From DAOUEX01 sp034430235 (lineage in GTDB: Bacteria > Chloroflexota > Anaerolineae > UBA2200), in the NCBI GenBank assembly GCA_964478075.1, contig CAYZGO010000005.1, positions 1 through 64,000 on the forward strand: a stretch of DNA of 64,000 nucleotides, written 5' to 3'. Shown here in pieces: positions 34,823 to 43,763 of this stretch (position 1 is its first letter; each line of letters starts with the position of its first letter). Under the pieces are notes generated by a model that was given only the letters and a program-made list of their open reading frames with translations, had not been told where the DNA came from and did not search any database. A program made the translations under genes and the position numbers.

Positions 34823-37231
34823 CTACTCCGAGCTAGAATCCTCCTCCTTTGCCCCAAACTTGGGCAGGTCTTCGGCGAGTTTCCGCAGCCGTGCGTCAAC
34901 TCTGGCACTGACGGTTTCCTTCGCAAATGTGCCATCTGCACCTCGTGTCCCTGCCTTGACACCAGTGAGTGTCTCCATGCCTTCGTCAACGTTCTCAACT
35001 GCGTACACGTGGAAGAGCCCCTGCCTAACGGCCTCAACAACTTCCTCCTTAAGCATCAGATTCCTCACGTTGCTCTGCGGAATGATGACGCCCTGTTCTC
35101 CCGTTAGACCTTTGGTCTTGCACACATCGAAGAATCCTTCGATTTTCTCGTTAACACCGCCAATAGCCTGCAGTTGACCCCATTGGTTGACAGAGCCCGT
35201 AACCGCAATGCATTGTTTGATCGGCAGCCCCGAGAGAGCAGACAGCAGGGCATACAGCTCGGCGCTGGAAGCGCTGTCTCCTTCGACTTCCCCGTAACTC
35301 TGTTCGAACACCATACGAGCGGACACAGTGAGGGGCTTATCCTGGGCATACTTACCAGACAGATAGCCGCCAAGGATGAGCACCCCTTTGGTGTGCAAAG
35401 GCCCGCTGAGTTTGGCTTCGCGCTCGATGTTTAGCACACCGTCTCGTCCCAGCCCGATGGTGGCCGTTATCCGCGTTGGGCGTCCAAATGCATAATCTCC
35501 CAGACTAAGCACTGACAAGCCATTCACCTGACCGATCGCTTCACCATCTGTGTCAATCAACACTGTTCCCTCTGCGATCGTCTCTTGCATGTGCTGCTGA
35601 AACATGTCTGAACGATGGATTCTCTCGTCAATGGCTCTCCTGATATGCTTGTCGGTAATGTACTCTGAGTCCTCTTGTGCCGCGCAGAAATTCGCCTCCC
35701 GCAGGACGTCTGCAATCTCTGCGAAATGTGTGGAGAGCTTCTCCTGATCTTCCGCCAGCCACGATCCATACTCGACAATCTTTGCTGCGGCCTCACGCTG
35801 CAGATGACGCAGCTTCTCCTTGTTGGACAGAGCACTGATGAAAGCCATGTAGGCATGAACGTTCTCAGCAGTGCGCTCCATGCGCACATCAAAGTCAGCC
35901 TTGACCTTGAACAACTCGCGGAAATCCGGATCCAAGGCGTAGAGAAGATAATACGACCTTGGGCCTCCAATCAATATCACTTTCACATCCAAAGGTATGG
36001 GCTCAGGTCGCACGCTCTTGATTGGAATGGCTCCCAGGCGTTCCGATATCTCTTCGATAACGATTTGCTTGCTGTGCAGGGCTCGCTTCAGGCCATCCCA
36101 GGCGAGAGGATTTGCCCAGAGGTGTTCCACTTGTAACACGAGATACCCGCCATTGGCGAGGTGTAGAGTACCGCTCTTCAGCATGGTGAAATCAGTGATT
36201 AGAGCACCAAACTCAGCTTCTCGCTCGATGCGCCCGAACAGATTGTTGTAAGTGAGGTTGAGCTCGGTGAGCACAGGCGCACCCTGAAGTTCAGAGTTGT
36301 CCACCATGACGTTGACCTCGTACCGACCCAAGATCGAAGCCTTCGCCCGCGGTGCAGATACGAGAGCAGTGGCTTTCTGCTCTTCTTCACCTCGAAATAC
36401 AGTGAGGTTCTGCAAGACATCCTCCTGTATCTCCGCTAGATAGGAGACGACGTCCGCACAGACTTTATACTTCTCTCTGAGATCCTCAATGAGAGGGCGA
36501 ATGGCAAACAAAGCTGTCTCATGATCCATTTCTTGCAATTGCGCTTTGGCCTTCTTCTCAGCGAGACGAACCTGTTTCATGGCCGCACTGACTTTCGATT
36601 CCACGCTGACACGCTTGCCGTTGAGCTGTTTACGCTGCCCTTCTTCCAGTGTAGAGAATTCCTCCTCGCTCATCGGCTCGCCATCTTTCAGCGGTACAAG
36701 CATCAAGCCCATGGGAGACGTCCGGATCAGGAAACCGGCTTTTCGTGCGACTTGGTTAAGCCTGGCAAAAACCTTCTGACGTTGCTCTTGGAGGGCATTG
36801 GTGATGGAATCGCGCTTCTCGGTATACTGCTCGCTTTCAAAAACCTGAGGAATCCGCTTGCGCATCTCCTCTATCAGCATCTCCATATCACTACGGAATT
36901 GCTTGGCCTGTCCAGCGGGGAGGCGAATAGCCTTGGGACGATAGGGATCGGGGAAGTTGTTGACGTAGCACCAGTCAGGGGGTACGGGCTTATCCCTCGC
37001 TACTTCCTCCAGAAAGGCCGTCACCGCCGTGGTACGGCCGGTGCCAGGCAAGCCGGCCACGTAGACGTTAAAGCCCTCGCTCTGCGTGCCCAGGCCAAAA
37101 CGCAGGGCGCGCAAAGCGCGTTCCTGCCCCAAAATGCCAACCAACGGTTCGACTTGATCCGTAGTCAGAAAACCCAGACTCTGCGCATCACAGACATTAC
37201 GCAACTTCTCGACCGGAACCTCGTGAGCCAT
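34823..37231 (-). CDS. Lon-like ATP-dependent protease (LonB/AAA_32 type)
   Basis: An 802-residue AAA+ protease. The Walker A motif is GLPGTGRTTAVTAF near residue 60. A long helical insert follows (about 150-270, rich in Lys/Glu), then the Walker B region SGTLHLANGGYLVLQVEHLW. The C-terminal Lon proteolytic domain begins near residue 580. The Ser-Lys dyad is visible: Ser in VEGDSASSAELYALLSALSG and Lys in GGVNEKIEGFFDVCK. It lacks the classical N-terminal LonA domain and belongs to the cytosolic 'Lon protease family' group found in many anaerobes. AGGAGG precedes the ATG. A TTGACA promoter lies at 37274-37301. Substrates unknown. Confidence 0.93.
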   Translation of the reverse strand: MAHEVPVEKLRNVCDAQSLGFLTTDQVEPLVGILGQERALRALRFGLGTQSEGFNVYVAGLPGTGRTTAVTAFLEEVARDKPVPPDWCYVNNFPDPYRPKAIRLPAGQAKQFRSDMEMLIEEMRKRIPQVFESEQYTEKRDSITNALQEQRQKVFARLNQVARKAGFLIRTSPMGLMLVPLKDGEPMSEEEFSTLEEGQRKQLNGKRVSVESKVSAAMKQVRLAEKKAKAQLQEMDHETALFAIRPLIEDLREKYKVCADVVSYLAEIQEDVLQNLTVFRGEEEQKATALVSAPRAKASILGRYEVNVMVDNSELQGAPVLTELNLTYNNLFGRIEREAEFGALITDFTMLKSGTLHLANGGYLVLQVEHLWANPLAWDGLKRALHSKQIVIEEISERLGAIPIKSVRPEPIPLDVKVILIGGPRSYYLLYALDPDFRELFKVKADFDVRMERTAENVHAYMAFISALSNKEKLRHLQREAAAKIVEYGSWLAEDQEKLSTHFAEIADVLREANFCAAQEDSEYITDKHIRRAIDERIHRSDMFQQHMQETIAEGTVLIDTDGEAIGQVNGLSVLSLGDYAFGRPTRITATIGLGRDGVLNIEREAKLSGPLHTKGVLILGGYLSGKYAQDKPLTVSARMVFEQSYGEVEGDSASSAELYALLSALSGLPIKQCIAVTGSVNQWGQLQAIGGVNEKIEGFFDVCKTKGLTGEQGVIIPQSNVRNLMLKEEVVEAVRQGLFHVYAVENVDEGMETLTGVKAGTRGADGTFAKETVSARVDARLRKLAEDLPKFGAKEEDSSSE

Positions 37232-37273
37232 ACCTGGCCTCCTTGCGCCAATGAGTATATCCGCTGCCGTCCT

Positions 37274-37301
37274 ATGATACGCACCTCAGCACACTTGTCA
37301 A
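37274..37301 (-). promoter_or_regulatory. Promoter of the Lon-like protease gene
   Basis: On the minus strand TTGACA (37296-37301), 16-bp spacer, TATCAT (37274-37279). Confidence 0.65.
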
Positions 37302-37364
37302 ACTGACAGCAAACCGGAGTCGGCACGTCACCGGTAGCCGGGCCTCGTCAAGCAGACCAGGCTA

Positions 37365-37393
37365 TTGTGCAACTTGGCGCTCTGTGCTATAAT
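37365..37393 (+). promoter_or_regulatory. Promoter of the zinc-ribbon membrane protein gene
   Basis: TTGTGC (37365-37370), 17-bp spacer, perfect TATAAT (37388-37393). Confidence 0.55.
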
Positions 37394-37464
37394 CTGAAAC
37401 GAGCGATAGAGCTGATGCGGGTTGCGCCATCTAGTCCGCAGCAAACCTCAGGAGGTCTTCGCCC

Positions 37465-38175
37465 ATGTATTGCTCCAATTGCGGTGCCTGGAACCCGGAG
37501 GAGAGCGAATTCTGCGCAAAGTGTGGCCGGCCGCTGCAGGCAGCGAGCAAGCAGCGGCAAACAAAGCGTACCGGCTTGTGCCTCGTAATAGCCATAGCTG
37601 GTGTGCTCCTGTTTGTGGCCATCGTGGCCGTTGGCGCATTCCTGGTGCGGGACCACCTTGCCCGCATCTGGCAGGGCTTCACCGCGCAACCAACACAGGT
37701 CGCTGTGATCCCGACTCCACTGCCCACTGAGGCACCGATCCAGGCAACTGTCACCCCCACACTGTTACCCAGCCCGTCCCCAATAAGCACTGAGCTGCCC
37801 ACCCCAACGCCGTCTCTCACACCCACGCAGAAAGCGACTCCGCCTCAGCCCACGTTTAAGCTGGTTTACAGGGAGTGCATTCCCCACGGGCTCTCGCTAG
37901 GTTCCGTCAAAGGCCAGGTCTTTGACAAAAAGGGAAAGGTCATTCCCGGGGCAAAAGTCAGGATCATGATCAACGACTACGAATGGGAATCAGAGGCAAA
38001 TCCAGCCACAACCAATTCCGAAGGTTGGTATGAATGGATTCTGGAGCCCGGCCAAAGGGTCAAGTTCGTTGAACTGATCGTTGCTGGACAATCAGTTCCT
38101 TTTTCACCGCGCGACTTTGAAGTTGAGGCGACTGGCGGCTGCTTCCAGCGCGTTGACTTCGAACAGCAAGACTGA
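37465..38175 (+). CDS. Zinc-ribbon, single-pass membrane protein with Pro/Thr linker and carboxypeptidase-regulatory-like domain
   Basis: A 236-residue protein with four parts. Residues 1-25 form a zinc ribbon (MYCSNCGAWNPEE and FCAKCGRPL, four cysteines). Residues 37-62 form a transmembrane helix. Residues 75-130 are a Pro/Thr/Ser-rich spacer. Residues 140-236 resemble a beta-sandwich of the carboxypeptidase-regulatory type (SVKGQVFDKKGKVIPGAKVRI, then TNSEGWYEWIL). Topology suggests the ribbon inside and the sandwich outside. AGGAGGT lies 9 nt before the ATG. This architecture is common in Chloroflexota but has no assigned function. No partner gene is coupled to it. Confidence 0.8.
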   Translation: MYCSNCGAWNPEESEFCAKCGRPLQAASKQRQTKRTGLCLVIAIAGVLLFVAIVAVGAFLVRDHLARIWQGFTAQPTQVAVIPTPLPTEAPIQATVTPTLLPSPSPISTELPTPTPSLTPTQKATPPQPTFKLVYRECIPHGLSLGSVKGQVFDKKGKVIPGAKVRIMINDYEWESEANPATTNSEGWYEWILEPGQRVKFVELIVAGQSVPFSPRDFEVEATGGCFQRVDFEQQD

Positions 38176-38372
38176 CGTAACATCACATACCAGGCACAAG
38201 AGTCTGAAGAAGCCAGAGACGCACAGCTTTCACTGGCACCGTTCGGCAGCTAGCTGGCAAAGAGTCTGCGCTCGGCGTTCTGACAACTGGGCAAGTGTGT
38301 TCACACTTCTGCTATAGGAACGCTTTGAGGCATCCGATAACATGGCCTTGAAGCGTTGGTTTTTGACATGGC

Positions 38373-38400
38373 CAAGTTCTATGCTACAATTGAATCTGAC
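38373..38400 (+). promoter_or_regulatory. Promoter of the PDZ protein gene
   Basis: TTGACA (38373-38378), 16-bp spacer, TACAAT (38395-38400). It rules out upstream in-frame ATG codons as starts. Confidence 0.7.
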
Positions 38401-38427
38401 AGATCGTCGAAGGAGAGGGAACAGACT

Positions 38428-38967
38428 GTGGAACAGGACAAACGACTGTATGTTGTGGTCATCGTGATTGGCGTGTTGGCCGTCTTGCTCAGCACTTGCC
38501 TGGGCGCGTGTGCCGGAGGCATCGTTGGCTACTGGGCAGGGCGAAATGCGAGCAGCGGAGCTGCAGAAGGCCTTTTGCGCGAGATCCAAGAATGGAAGTG
38601 TCAGCCAATAGAGCCCGAGATTGAGCTGCCAAGGTTTTTCGAGCCAGAGCGTCCTCGCTTTGTGCCAGAGCGCGGCGGAGCTCTGGTCACTAAAGTTGTT
38701 GATGGCAGCCCCGCGGACAAGGCAGGCATCCGGTCCGGAGACCTCATCCTGGCCGTGGATGGCGTGCCTATCGCAGAGGAGAACACTCTGCAGAGAATCA
38801 TCCGCGAACACCGCCCAGGGGACAGGGTCGAAATTGCTCTGTGGAGCAGGGGCCGTGAGCGCACAGTGAAAGTCAAGCTCGGAGCGCACCCCGAGGAGAG
38901 AGACGTTACTTACCTGGGAGTGTACTATGTCCTTCTCACGATAATGGAGCATCTCCAAACGCGCTGA
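38428..38967 (+). CDS. Membrane-anchored PDZ domain protein
   Basis: A 179-residue protein with an N-terminal transmembrane helix (about residues 8-40, VVVIVIGVLAVLLSTCLGAC then glycine-rich) and a PDZ domain at about 80-165: GALVTKVVDGSPADKAGI, GDLILAVDGVPI and GDRVEIALWSRG. There is no trypsin-like or S41 protease domain, so it resembles the PDZ half of HtrA-type proteins standing alone and may act as an adaptor (inference). The start is a GTG at 38428, 10 nt after AGGAGAG. The in-frame ATG codons further upstream fall inside the promoter. A very strong terminator follows. Confidence 0.82.
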   Translation: MEQDKRLYVVVIVIGVLAVLLSTCLGACAGGIVGYWAGRNASSGAAEGLLREIQEWKCQPIEPEIELPRFFEPERPRFVPERGGALVTKVVDGSPADKAGIRSGDLILAVDGVPIAEENTLQRIIREHRPGDRVEIALWSRGRERTVKVKLGAHPEERDVTYLGVYYVLLTIMEHLQTR

Positions 38968-39000
38968 GCGTTCGACGCTGGCCCAGATAGGGCACCAAAA

Positions 39001-39037
39001 GATAAAGGCAGGTTCGCCGGGCGAACCTGCCTTTATC
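39001..39037. terminator. Strong rho-independent terminator
   Basis: Perfect 17-bp stem (39001-39017 with 39021-39037) with a 3-nt loop, then TTT. It ends the PDZ gene and may also serve the convergent aldolase gene. 39041-39247 shows no convincing gene. Confidence 0.88.
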
Positions 39038-39247
39038 TTTGCTGCAAGCCGAATCGGGTGCCAGACTCCAAAGCTCAGATGAACACCAAACTGCAGATCA
39101 AAGAGCAATATGTGTAGGACATACTACGCAGGATCCCCGCCCCATCGCCCCGCATCTGTCCGCACAAGAACTGCTCTCCACTCTACGCACCATTTACCCG
39201 CCAGAGAAAGAGTCGCTGGGCGTAGTGGCACCGGAGCTGGACTGTAC

Positions 39248-39937
39248 TCAGAGCAATGCTTGTTTGAGAATGTCTACCGCTTCGGTCGGCAAGGCAACTG
39301 GCACCTGCTGCAACAGGTGGCAGAGGACCAATACGCGCGCTGTCTCCTCCAGCGCCAGGGTCCGCCTAACTGCCTGCTGCAGATCTGCTCCTACAGTGAC
39401 AATGCCATGATTGACCAACAACGCAGCGGGCGCTCCATCTGCCAGTCGCGCAGATACCTCTTTTGCCCACTGGCCATCGTATGAAGCCAAAGCCGGCACT
39501 CGAGGCAGGTCAGTGAAAGGGACGGAATCAAAAGTCACCGGCGGTATGGGTAGCTCGCAAATTCCCAGTACAGTAGCGGCAGGTGCGTGACTGTGCACGA
39601 TAGCCTCGACGTCAGGCCTCTGCTTGTAGATTTCAAGGTGCATCTGCACCGAAAAACTCGGACGACCTCGCTTGCGCATGATCCGACCGCTCATGGTCAC
39701 TTCGAGAAGGTCTTTCTCAGTCAGTTCTTCTACGAACGGTACGAGCGGGGTGACCAGGATGCTGTCGGTGCCAGACATTCGCATGCTCACACTCCCCACA
39801 CTCGCACCCAGCGGGCCTGACCTGGCAAGGTTATCGAATGCAGAGATGATCTGCTGCGCCAGGCGCTGTCTCGTTTCACCTTTGGCCTCGAACGCATGCG
39901 GCTGGGCTACCTGTGCTGCGGCTTTCTCGACCGTCAT
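39248..39937 (-). CDS. Class II aldolase/adducin family protein
   Basis: A 229-residue class II aldolase-fold protein (L-fuculose-1-phosphate aldolase/ribulose-5-phosphate epimerase family). The zinc-binding pair is in AIVHSHAPAATVLG and the third histidine in LLVNHGIVTVG; the phosphate-binding loop region GASVGSVSMRM lies near residue 45. It would cleave or epimerise a sugar phosphate, or act as a decarboxylase; no sugar pathway genes are adjacent. The start is either the ATG at 39937 (chosen, behind GGGGGGA) or one five codons upstream behind GAGGAG. Confidence 0.85.
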   Translation of the reverse strand: MTVEKAAAQVAQPHAFEAKGETRQRLAQQIISAFDNLARSGPLGASVGSVSMRMSGTDSILVTPLVPFVEELTEKDLLEVTMSGRIMRKRGRPSFSVQMHLEIYKQRPDVEAIVHSHAPAATVLGICELPIPPVTFDSVPFTDLPRVPALASYDGQWAKEVSARLADGAPAALLVNHGIVTVGADLQQAVRRTLALEETARVLVLCHLLQQVPVALPTEAVDILKQALL

Positions 39938-40160
39938 AGTTCCCCCCTGCATTTGCTCCTCTTCTTATCAAGCCATTTTTCATTCTAGCACAGCTTTATT
40001 ACAGCCCGGTGACCAGATGGTATCTTTCAAGTCCGTGCTAGGCAGAATTCCTGCCAAAAACCACTCCAATGCCCCCATCTTGCCCCTCAATTCTCCTTCC
40101 AACGCCTTGGGATTTATGCTATCATACGAGCAGAGACCAGACTCTCTGATCCTCCTCCAG

Positions 40161-40195
40161 GTCTCCACCCTGGCTCTCGGTGCCAGGGTGGAGAC
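40161..40195 (+). promoter_or_regulatory. Strong hairpin in the leader of the sigma factor gene
   Basis: A perfect 14-bp stem (40161-40174 with 40182-40195), 7-nt loop, about 100 bp upstream of the sigma factor start. No T-run follows, so it looks like a regulatory structure or operator rather than an ordinary terminator. A TATCAT -10-like box lies at 40120-40125. Confidence 0.55.
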
Positions 40196-40293
40196 ACAAC
40201 TCGCTACCCGTCAAGAGCGTGCACATTCTTCTTAAGAGCTTGCTCTGCTTCCAGGTCAGAAAGCTCGTTGACTCTGACTCGAAAGGCGCCTCT

Positions 40294-40875
40294 GTGGACA
40301 CTAGATCAAGTGATAGGGAAATCATCTTCAAAGCCCAGACTGGTGATCTCAAGGCGTTTGAGGTTCTATACAAAAAGCACGAGTGGCGGGTGTACCGCAC
40401 TGCCCTGACCATTCTAGCCAATCCTCAAGCTGCAGAAGAGGTGCTGCAGGACTGCTTCCTGCGCGCTTACAAGCACCTCCACAGACTCAACGGCGATCCG
40501 TCAATCAGCCCGTGGCTGCACCGGGTCGCTGTAAACCTTTGCTACAGCCATCTTCGCCGCAATTATCTTGCCCAACTAACTGTTTCCATGGAGAGCCTGG
40601 GCAATTACTTCTTCCCAGTCTCCGCTCCATCTCCCGAAGAAAGCACACATCGTGGTGAAATACAGGCTGCAATCAAACAAGGTGTGGCCTCATTGAGCTT
40701 CAAACATCGTACCGTGGTCGTCTTGTACTACCTGCAGAGCTTTTCACTGCAGGAGATTGCTTACATCCTCAACTGCCCCGTAGGCACGGTAAAATCTCGC
40801 CTGTACCACGCAAGAAAGGCGCTCAGCCAACGACTGTCTGGTTTGCGTCCCCAACTGGCATACGAATTGGCTTGA
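40294..40875 (+). CDS. RNA polymerase sigma factor, ECF (sigma-70 family)
   Basis: A 193-residue ECF-type sigma factor. Region 2 (about residues 15-80) shows AFEVLYKKHEWRVYRTALTI, the EEVLQDCFLRAYKHLHRL core-binding/-10 recognition helix and PWLHRVAVNLCYSHLRR. Region 4 (about 125-180) has the helix-turn-helix LQEIAYILNCPVGTVKSRLY. The start is uncertain: a GTG at 40294 gives a typical length, but the frame is open upstream to the leader hairpin and the ribosome-binding site is weak. No anti-sigma factor gene is adjacent, which is unusual for an ECF gene. Regulon unknown. Confidence 0.88.
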   Translation: MDTRSSDREIIFKAQTGDLKAFEVLYKKHEWRVYRTALTILANPQAAEEVLQDCFLRAYKHLHRLNGDPSISPWLHRVAVNLCYSHLRRNYLAQLTVSMESLGNYFFPVSAPSPEESTHRGEIQAAIKQGVASLSFKHRTVVVLYYLQSFSLQEIAYILNCPVGTVKSRLYHARKALSQRLSGLRPQLAYELA

Positions 40876-40886
40876 GTGCAGAAGTT

Positions 40887-40954
40887 AACCACCAAGGCAC
40901 CAAGACACCAAGAAAACAAAACCATGAACTTTGGGGCTTGGTGTCTTTGTGGTT
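40887..40954. repeat. Inverted repeat, AACCACCAAGGCACCAAG type
   Basis: Left arm 40887-40912 contains CACCAAGACACCAAG. The right arm CTTGGTGTCTTTGTGGTT (40937-40954) is its near-reverse complement. A hairpin right after the sigma factor stop; 40955-41084 shows no gene. Confidence 0.7.
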
Positions 40955-41084
40955 GGCAAACATGACTATCCACGGGGACGAAGCACTAGCGATTCGGGGA
41001 CGCAAAAGAGCCAGCCAAGCAGGACAAAAGGGAAGTAGCAAATGCAGGATAGACCTATTGGGGATACGAATTCAAAAAGGCGGC

Positions 41085-42365
41085 CTAGTGACGTCCAAGC
41101 AGCGACGAGCTCAAATCCAGATTCACATACTGCCCAAGGGGGACTACAAAGTTGCCCCGCGCCACCCATATCGTCAAGTTGCCAGGACAGAAGAGAGCGC
41201 TCTGCAAGGTGCGCGACCCGTAGACTGTTCTGTCCGAACTAGACCCAGCACTGCCTTGCGGGTCGTGATCGTCCCTTAAGAAGGCAAGTCCCTTCTCCAC
41301 ACCAATCCAGCCGCTGTTGAACTCGAGGAGGGTCTGCAACCTGTCCAGTCGGGCCTCACTGGTAGCTCTCTCCTGTGCAGAAACCACATGCCGTTGTGCC
41401 AATGCCAACTCCGGGTCGAGGAAGTGATTCGTGCATGCCAGTAGGTCGCTCTCCGTATTGGCTTCGAAAACAGCGTGGCGATGAGCAGATAACTCGATGA
41501 CGAGCGCCCCAGGAGCTTTGCCATCCCCGAGGATCACGTTGCCACCACAGAGGCGACTAGCGGCCAGGATGACATTCACAGCCTCCGCAAGGTCTCCAGC
41601 ACTCTCCAGGACCCGGCGGAGCAAGAACGGCAGCGGCTGTCCACTCGATGCCACATCCACCGACGGCGAACTCAATAACATTGCTGTGATCTTCTCCTCA
41701 TTCATGCCCGCCCAGACGCCCACCATCCCCATCAAACCCAGGGAGACAAAGGCGTTACCCTGCGATGGCCGGCGCACGACTACCAGCAGGTAGCGACTAA
41801 GCAACTCGGCCTCGACGCAATCAGTATTGTAGCCCACGGTCAACTCACCGTCCAACGTGGCACGCCCCCACGCGGCAAAGGCAGCACAAAACAAACCGGA
41901 CTGCGGTACAGTACTGGAGAAGAGCGAAGGAGACAACTCCCAGGAGGGTAGCCCGCACGTCAACGCCAGGAGGTCCGGAACAGTATTAAGAAGCAACACA
42001 TCCTGATAAGGTAGACCGGCTCCATCAGCGATACCCTCCATCTCACTACGCAAGGCGGTCGGTATCTCGCGTTCGAGAAGTCGTGCATAAGTCAGAAGCC
42101 AAAAGTGTGAAGCGCCGCGTTCGAGGATGATGTGCTCGTGCAAATAGTACCTGACCAGGTTGCGTAACTGGTCGCGCAACAGGGTTCCCTGCTGCACACC
42201 CATCTCGTAAGGCTTACCTTGCAGATGTATAACGAGCACCCGACTCACTTGTTCCAGGTGCCCAGCTGGGTTGGGGGCCTGTACAGGCACAGGCCATATA
42301 GGCGGCTGCGAAGTGGCCAGAGCTAGAAGCAGTATGAAGGCGTATCGAATGATTCTGTGTCGCAA
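41085..42365 (-). CDS. C45-type autoproteolytic acyltransferase/hydrolase, secreted
   Basis: A 426-residue Ntn-hydrolase of the peptidase C45/acyl-CoA:6-aminopenicillanate acyltransferase-like family. Signal peptide RHRIIRYAFILLLALATS at the N-terminus. The N-terminal domain has LQGKPYEMGVQQGTLLRDQL. The likely autocatalytic Cys is in GLFCAAFAAWGRATLDGELT, followed by VGYNTD, the family hallmark. The frame continues upstream inside der. I choose a TTG start at 42365 because GGAGG sits 4 nt before it and the signal peptide begins there. It directly follows der. The natural substrate is unknown; the family cleaves or transfers N-acyl groups. Confidence 0.83.
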   Translation of the reverse strand: MRHRIIRYAFILLLALATSQPPIWPVPVQAPNPAGHLEQVSRVLVIHLQGKPYEMGVQQGTLLRDQLRNLVRYYLHEHIILERGASHFWLLTYARLLEREIPTALRSEMEGIADGAGLPYQDVLLLNTVPDLLALTCGLPSWELSPSLFSSTVPQSGLFCAAFAAWGRATLDGELTVGYNTDCVEAELLSRYLLVVVRRPSQGNAFVSLGLMGMVGVWAGMNEEKITAMLLSSPSVDVASSGQPLPFLLRRVLESAGDLAEAVNVILAASRLCGGNVILGDGKAPGALVIELSAHRHAVFEANTESDLLACTNHFLDPELALAQRHVVSAQERATSEARLDRLQTLLEFNSGWIGVEKGLAFLRDDHDPQGSAGSSSDRTVYGSRTLQSALFCPGNLTIWVARGNFVVPLGQYVNLDLSSSLLGRH

Positions 42366-42384
42366 GTTGCCTCCATCTTGTGCA

Positions 42385-43713
42385 CTACCGTCTGCCCTTC
42401 TTTTCGCGACCCTGAAAGCGCAACCGCAAGGGTGTACCCTCAAACCCCCAACGTTCACGGATGCGATTCTCGAGATACCTCTGGTAGGAGAAGTGCACCA
42501 GCCGGCTGTCATTGACGAAGAAGACCAATGTGGGTGGGTCTACCGTCGGTTGTGTAGCATAGTAGAACTTGAGCCGCTTGCCTGCTTTGGATGGTGGACT
42601 ATGGCGGGCGATGGACTCCTGCACTACGTCATTGAGCTCACCGGTTGGTATGCGCTGGTAGCGCTGCTGACGCACTCGAATGGCCGTCTCCAACACCTGA
42701 TCAACGCGCTGCCGTGTTAGAGCTGATATAAAGAGCACCGGTGCGTAGGGAATGAACTTGAACTGGTTGCGTACATGCGCCCTGTAGGCACTCATCGTCG
42801 CGCTGTCCTTGACCACCAGGTCCCACTTATTGACGACTACCACGATGCTTTTGCTCGCCTCCAGGATGTAGCTGGCAATGTGAGCATCCTGTGCCGTCAC
42901 CCCTTCGGTAGCGTCAATCAGCAACAGTACCACGTCTGCGCGATCAATCGCTTTGAGCGCTCGCAGTACACTGTATTTCTCCACACCTGGGACCACCCTG
43001 CCTCGCTTGCGAATGCCCGCCGTATCAATGAGCACCACCTGCTGCCCAAACCATTGTAAAGAAGTGTCAATGGCATCTCGCGTGGTGCCTGGTATCTCAC
43101 TGACAATAGCCCGCTCTTCACGCAGCAGAACATTGAGCAGGCTGGACTTGCCTACGTTGGTCCGCCCCACGATGGCAATCTTGACCGCTTCTGGTTCTTG
43201 CTCTTCTCGCTCCACCTTGGGGAACAAGACAACCGCGGCATCCAATAAATCCGCCACTCCGGTGCCGTGCAAAGCCGATATGGCGTACACCTCTCCCAAG
43301 CCCAGGGAGTAGAAATCGGCCGCATCCATGCGGCGTCGAGCCGTATCAGCTTTATTGGCAGCCAGGATAGTTGGTTTCTGCGTGCGACGCAATACCTCAA
43401 CGATTTCCTGATCCGCAGCCATCACCCCGTCCAGCACATCAGTCAGGAAAATGATCACATCAGCATCAGCGATCGCTTGCTGTGCCTGCATGCGCACGCG
43501 AGTAAGCAGGTCGTCGTCCGAGCCCAGCACAAGTCCACCGGTGTCAACGAGTGCAAAGACCCGGCCCTGCCATTCTGCGTCAGCGTAGAGGCGATCGCGC
43601 GTCGTGCCTGGCAGATCTTCAACAATGGCCTGGCGTCGTCCTACGATGCGATTGAACAACGCGGATTTGCCCACATTCTGGCGGCCCACTATTGCAACCA
43701 GCGGTTTAGCCAT
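42385..43713 (-). CDS. der: GTPase Der (EngA)
   Basis: A 442-residue tandem-GTPase ribosome-assembly factor. The first G domain has IVGRQNVGKSALFNRIVGRR, DTGGLV and ANKAD. The second has IVGRTNVGKSSLLNVLL, DTAGIRKRGRV and NKWD. The C-terminal KH-like domain ends VDPPTLVFFVNDSRLVHFSY. It acts in 50S subunit maturation. I use the ATG at 43713; a TTG two codons upstream is possible. It lies between the UbiA-type prenyltransferase and the C45 gene, same strand. Confidence 0.97.
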   Translation of the reverse strand: MAKPLVAIVGRQNVGKSALFNRIVGRRQAIVEDLPGTTRDRLYADAEWQGRVFALVDTGGLVLGSDDDLLTRVRMQAQQAIADADVIIFLTDVLDGVMAADQEIVEVLRRTQKPTILAANKADTARRRMDAADFYSLGLGEVYAISALHGTGVADLLDAAVVLFPKVEREEQEPEAVKIAIVGRTNVGKSSLLNVLLREERAIVSEIPGTTRDAIDTSLQWFGQQVVLIDTAGIRKRGRVVPGVEKYSVLRALKAIDRADVVLLLIDATEGVTAQDAHIASYILEASKSIVVVVNKWDLVVKDSATMSAYRAHVRNQFKFIPYAPVLFISALTRQRVDQVLETAIRVRQQRYQRIPTGELNDVVQESIARHSPPSKAGKRLKFYYATQPTVDPPTLVFFVNDSRLVHFSYQRYLENRIRERWGFEGTPLRLRFQGREKKGRR

Positions 43714-43763
43714 ATCCAAATCTCACCCGCATCAGTTCACAAGACACGCAACTGCAAGTTGCT

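Noticed and set aside
37330..37350. Additional member of the CCCG-TTGA-CGGG hairpin family
   Set aside because: Only the TCGTCAAG core is shared and no hairpin forms, so the match is too weak.
39039..39484. Plus-strand open frames after the PDZ gene
   Set aside because: They overlap the well-supported aldolase gene on the opposite strand and have no start signal; a short segment (about 39150-39240) looks protein-like but is too short to support.
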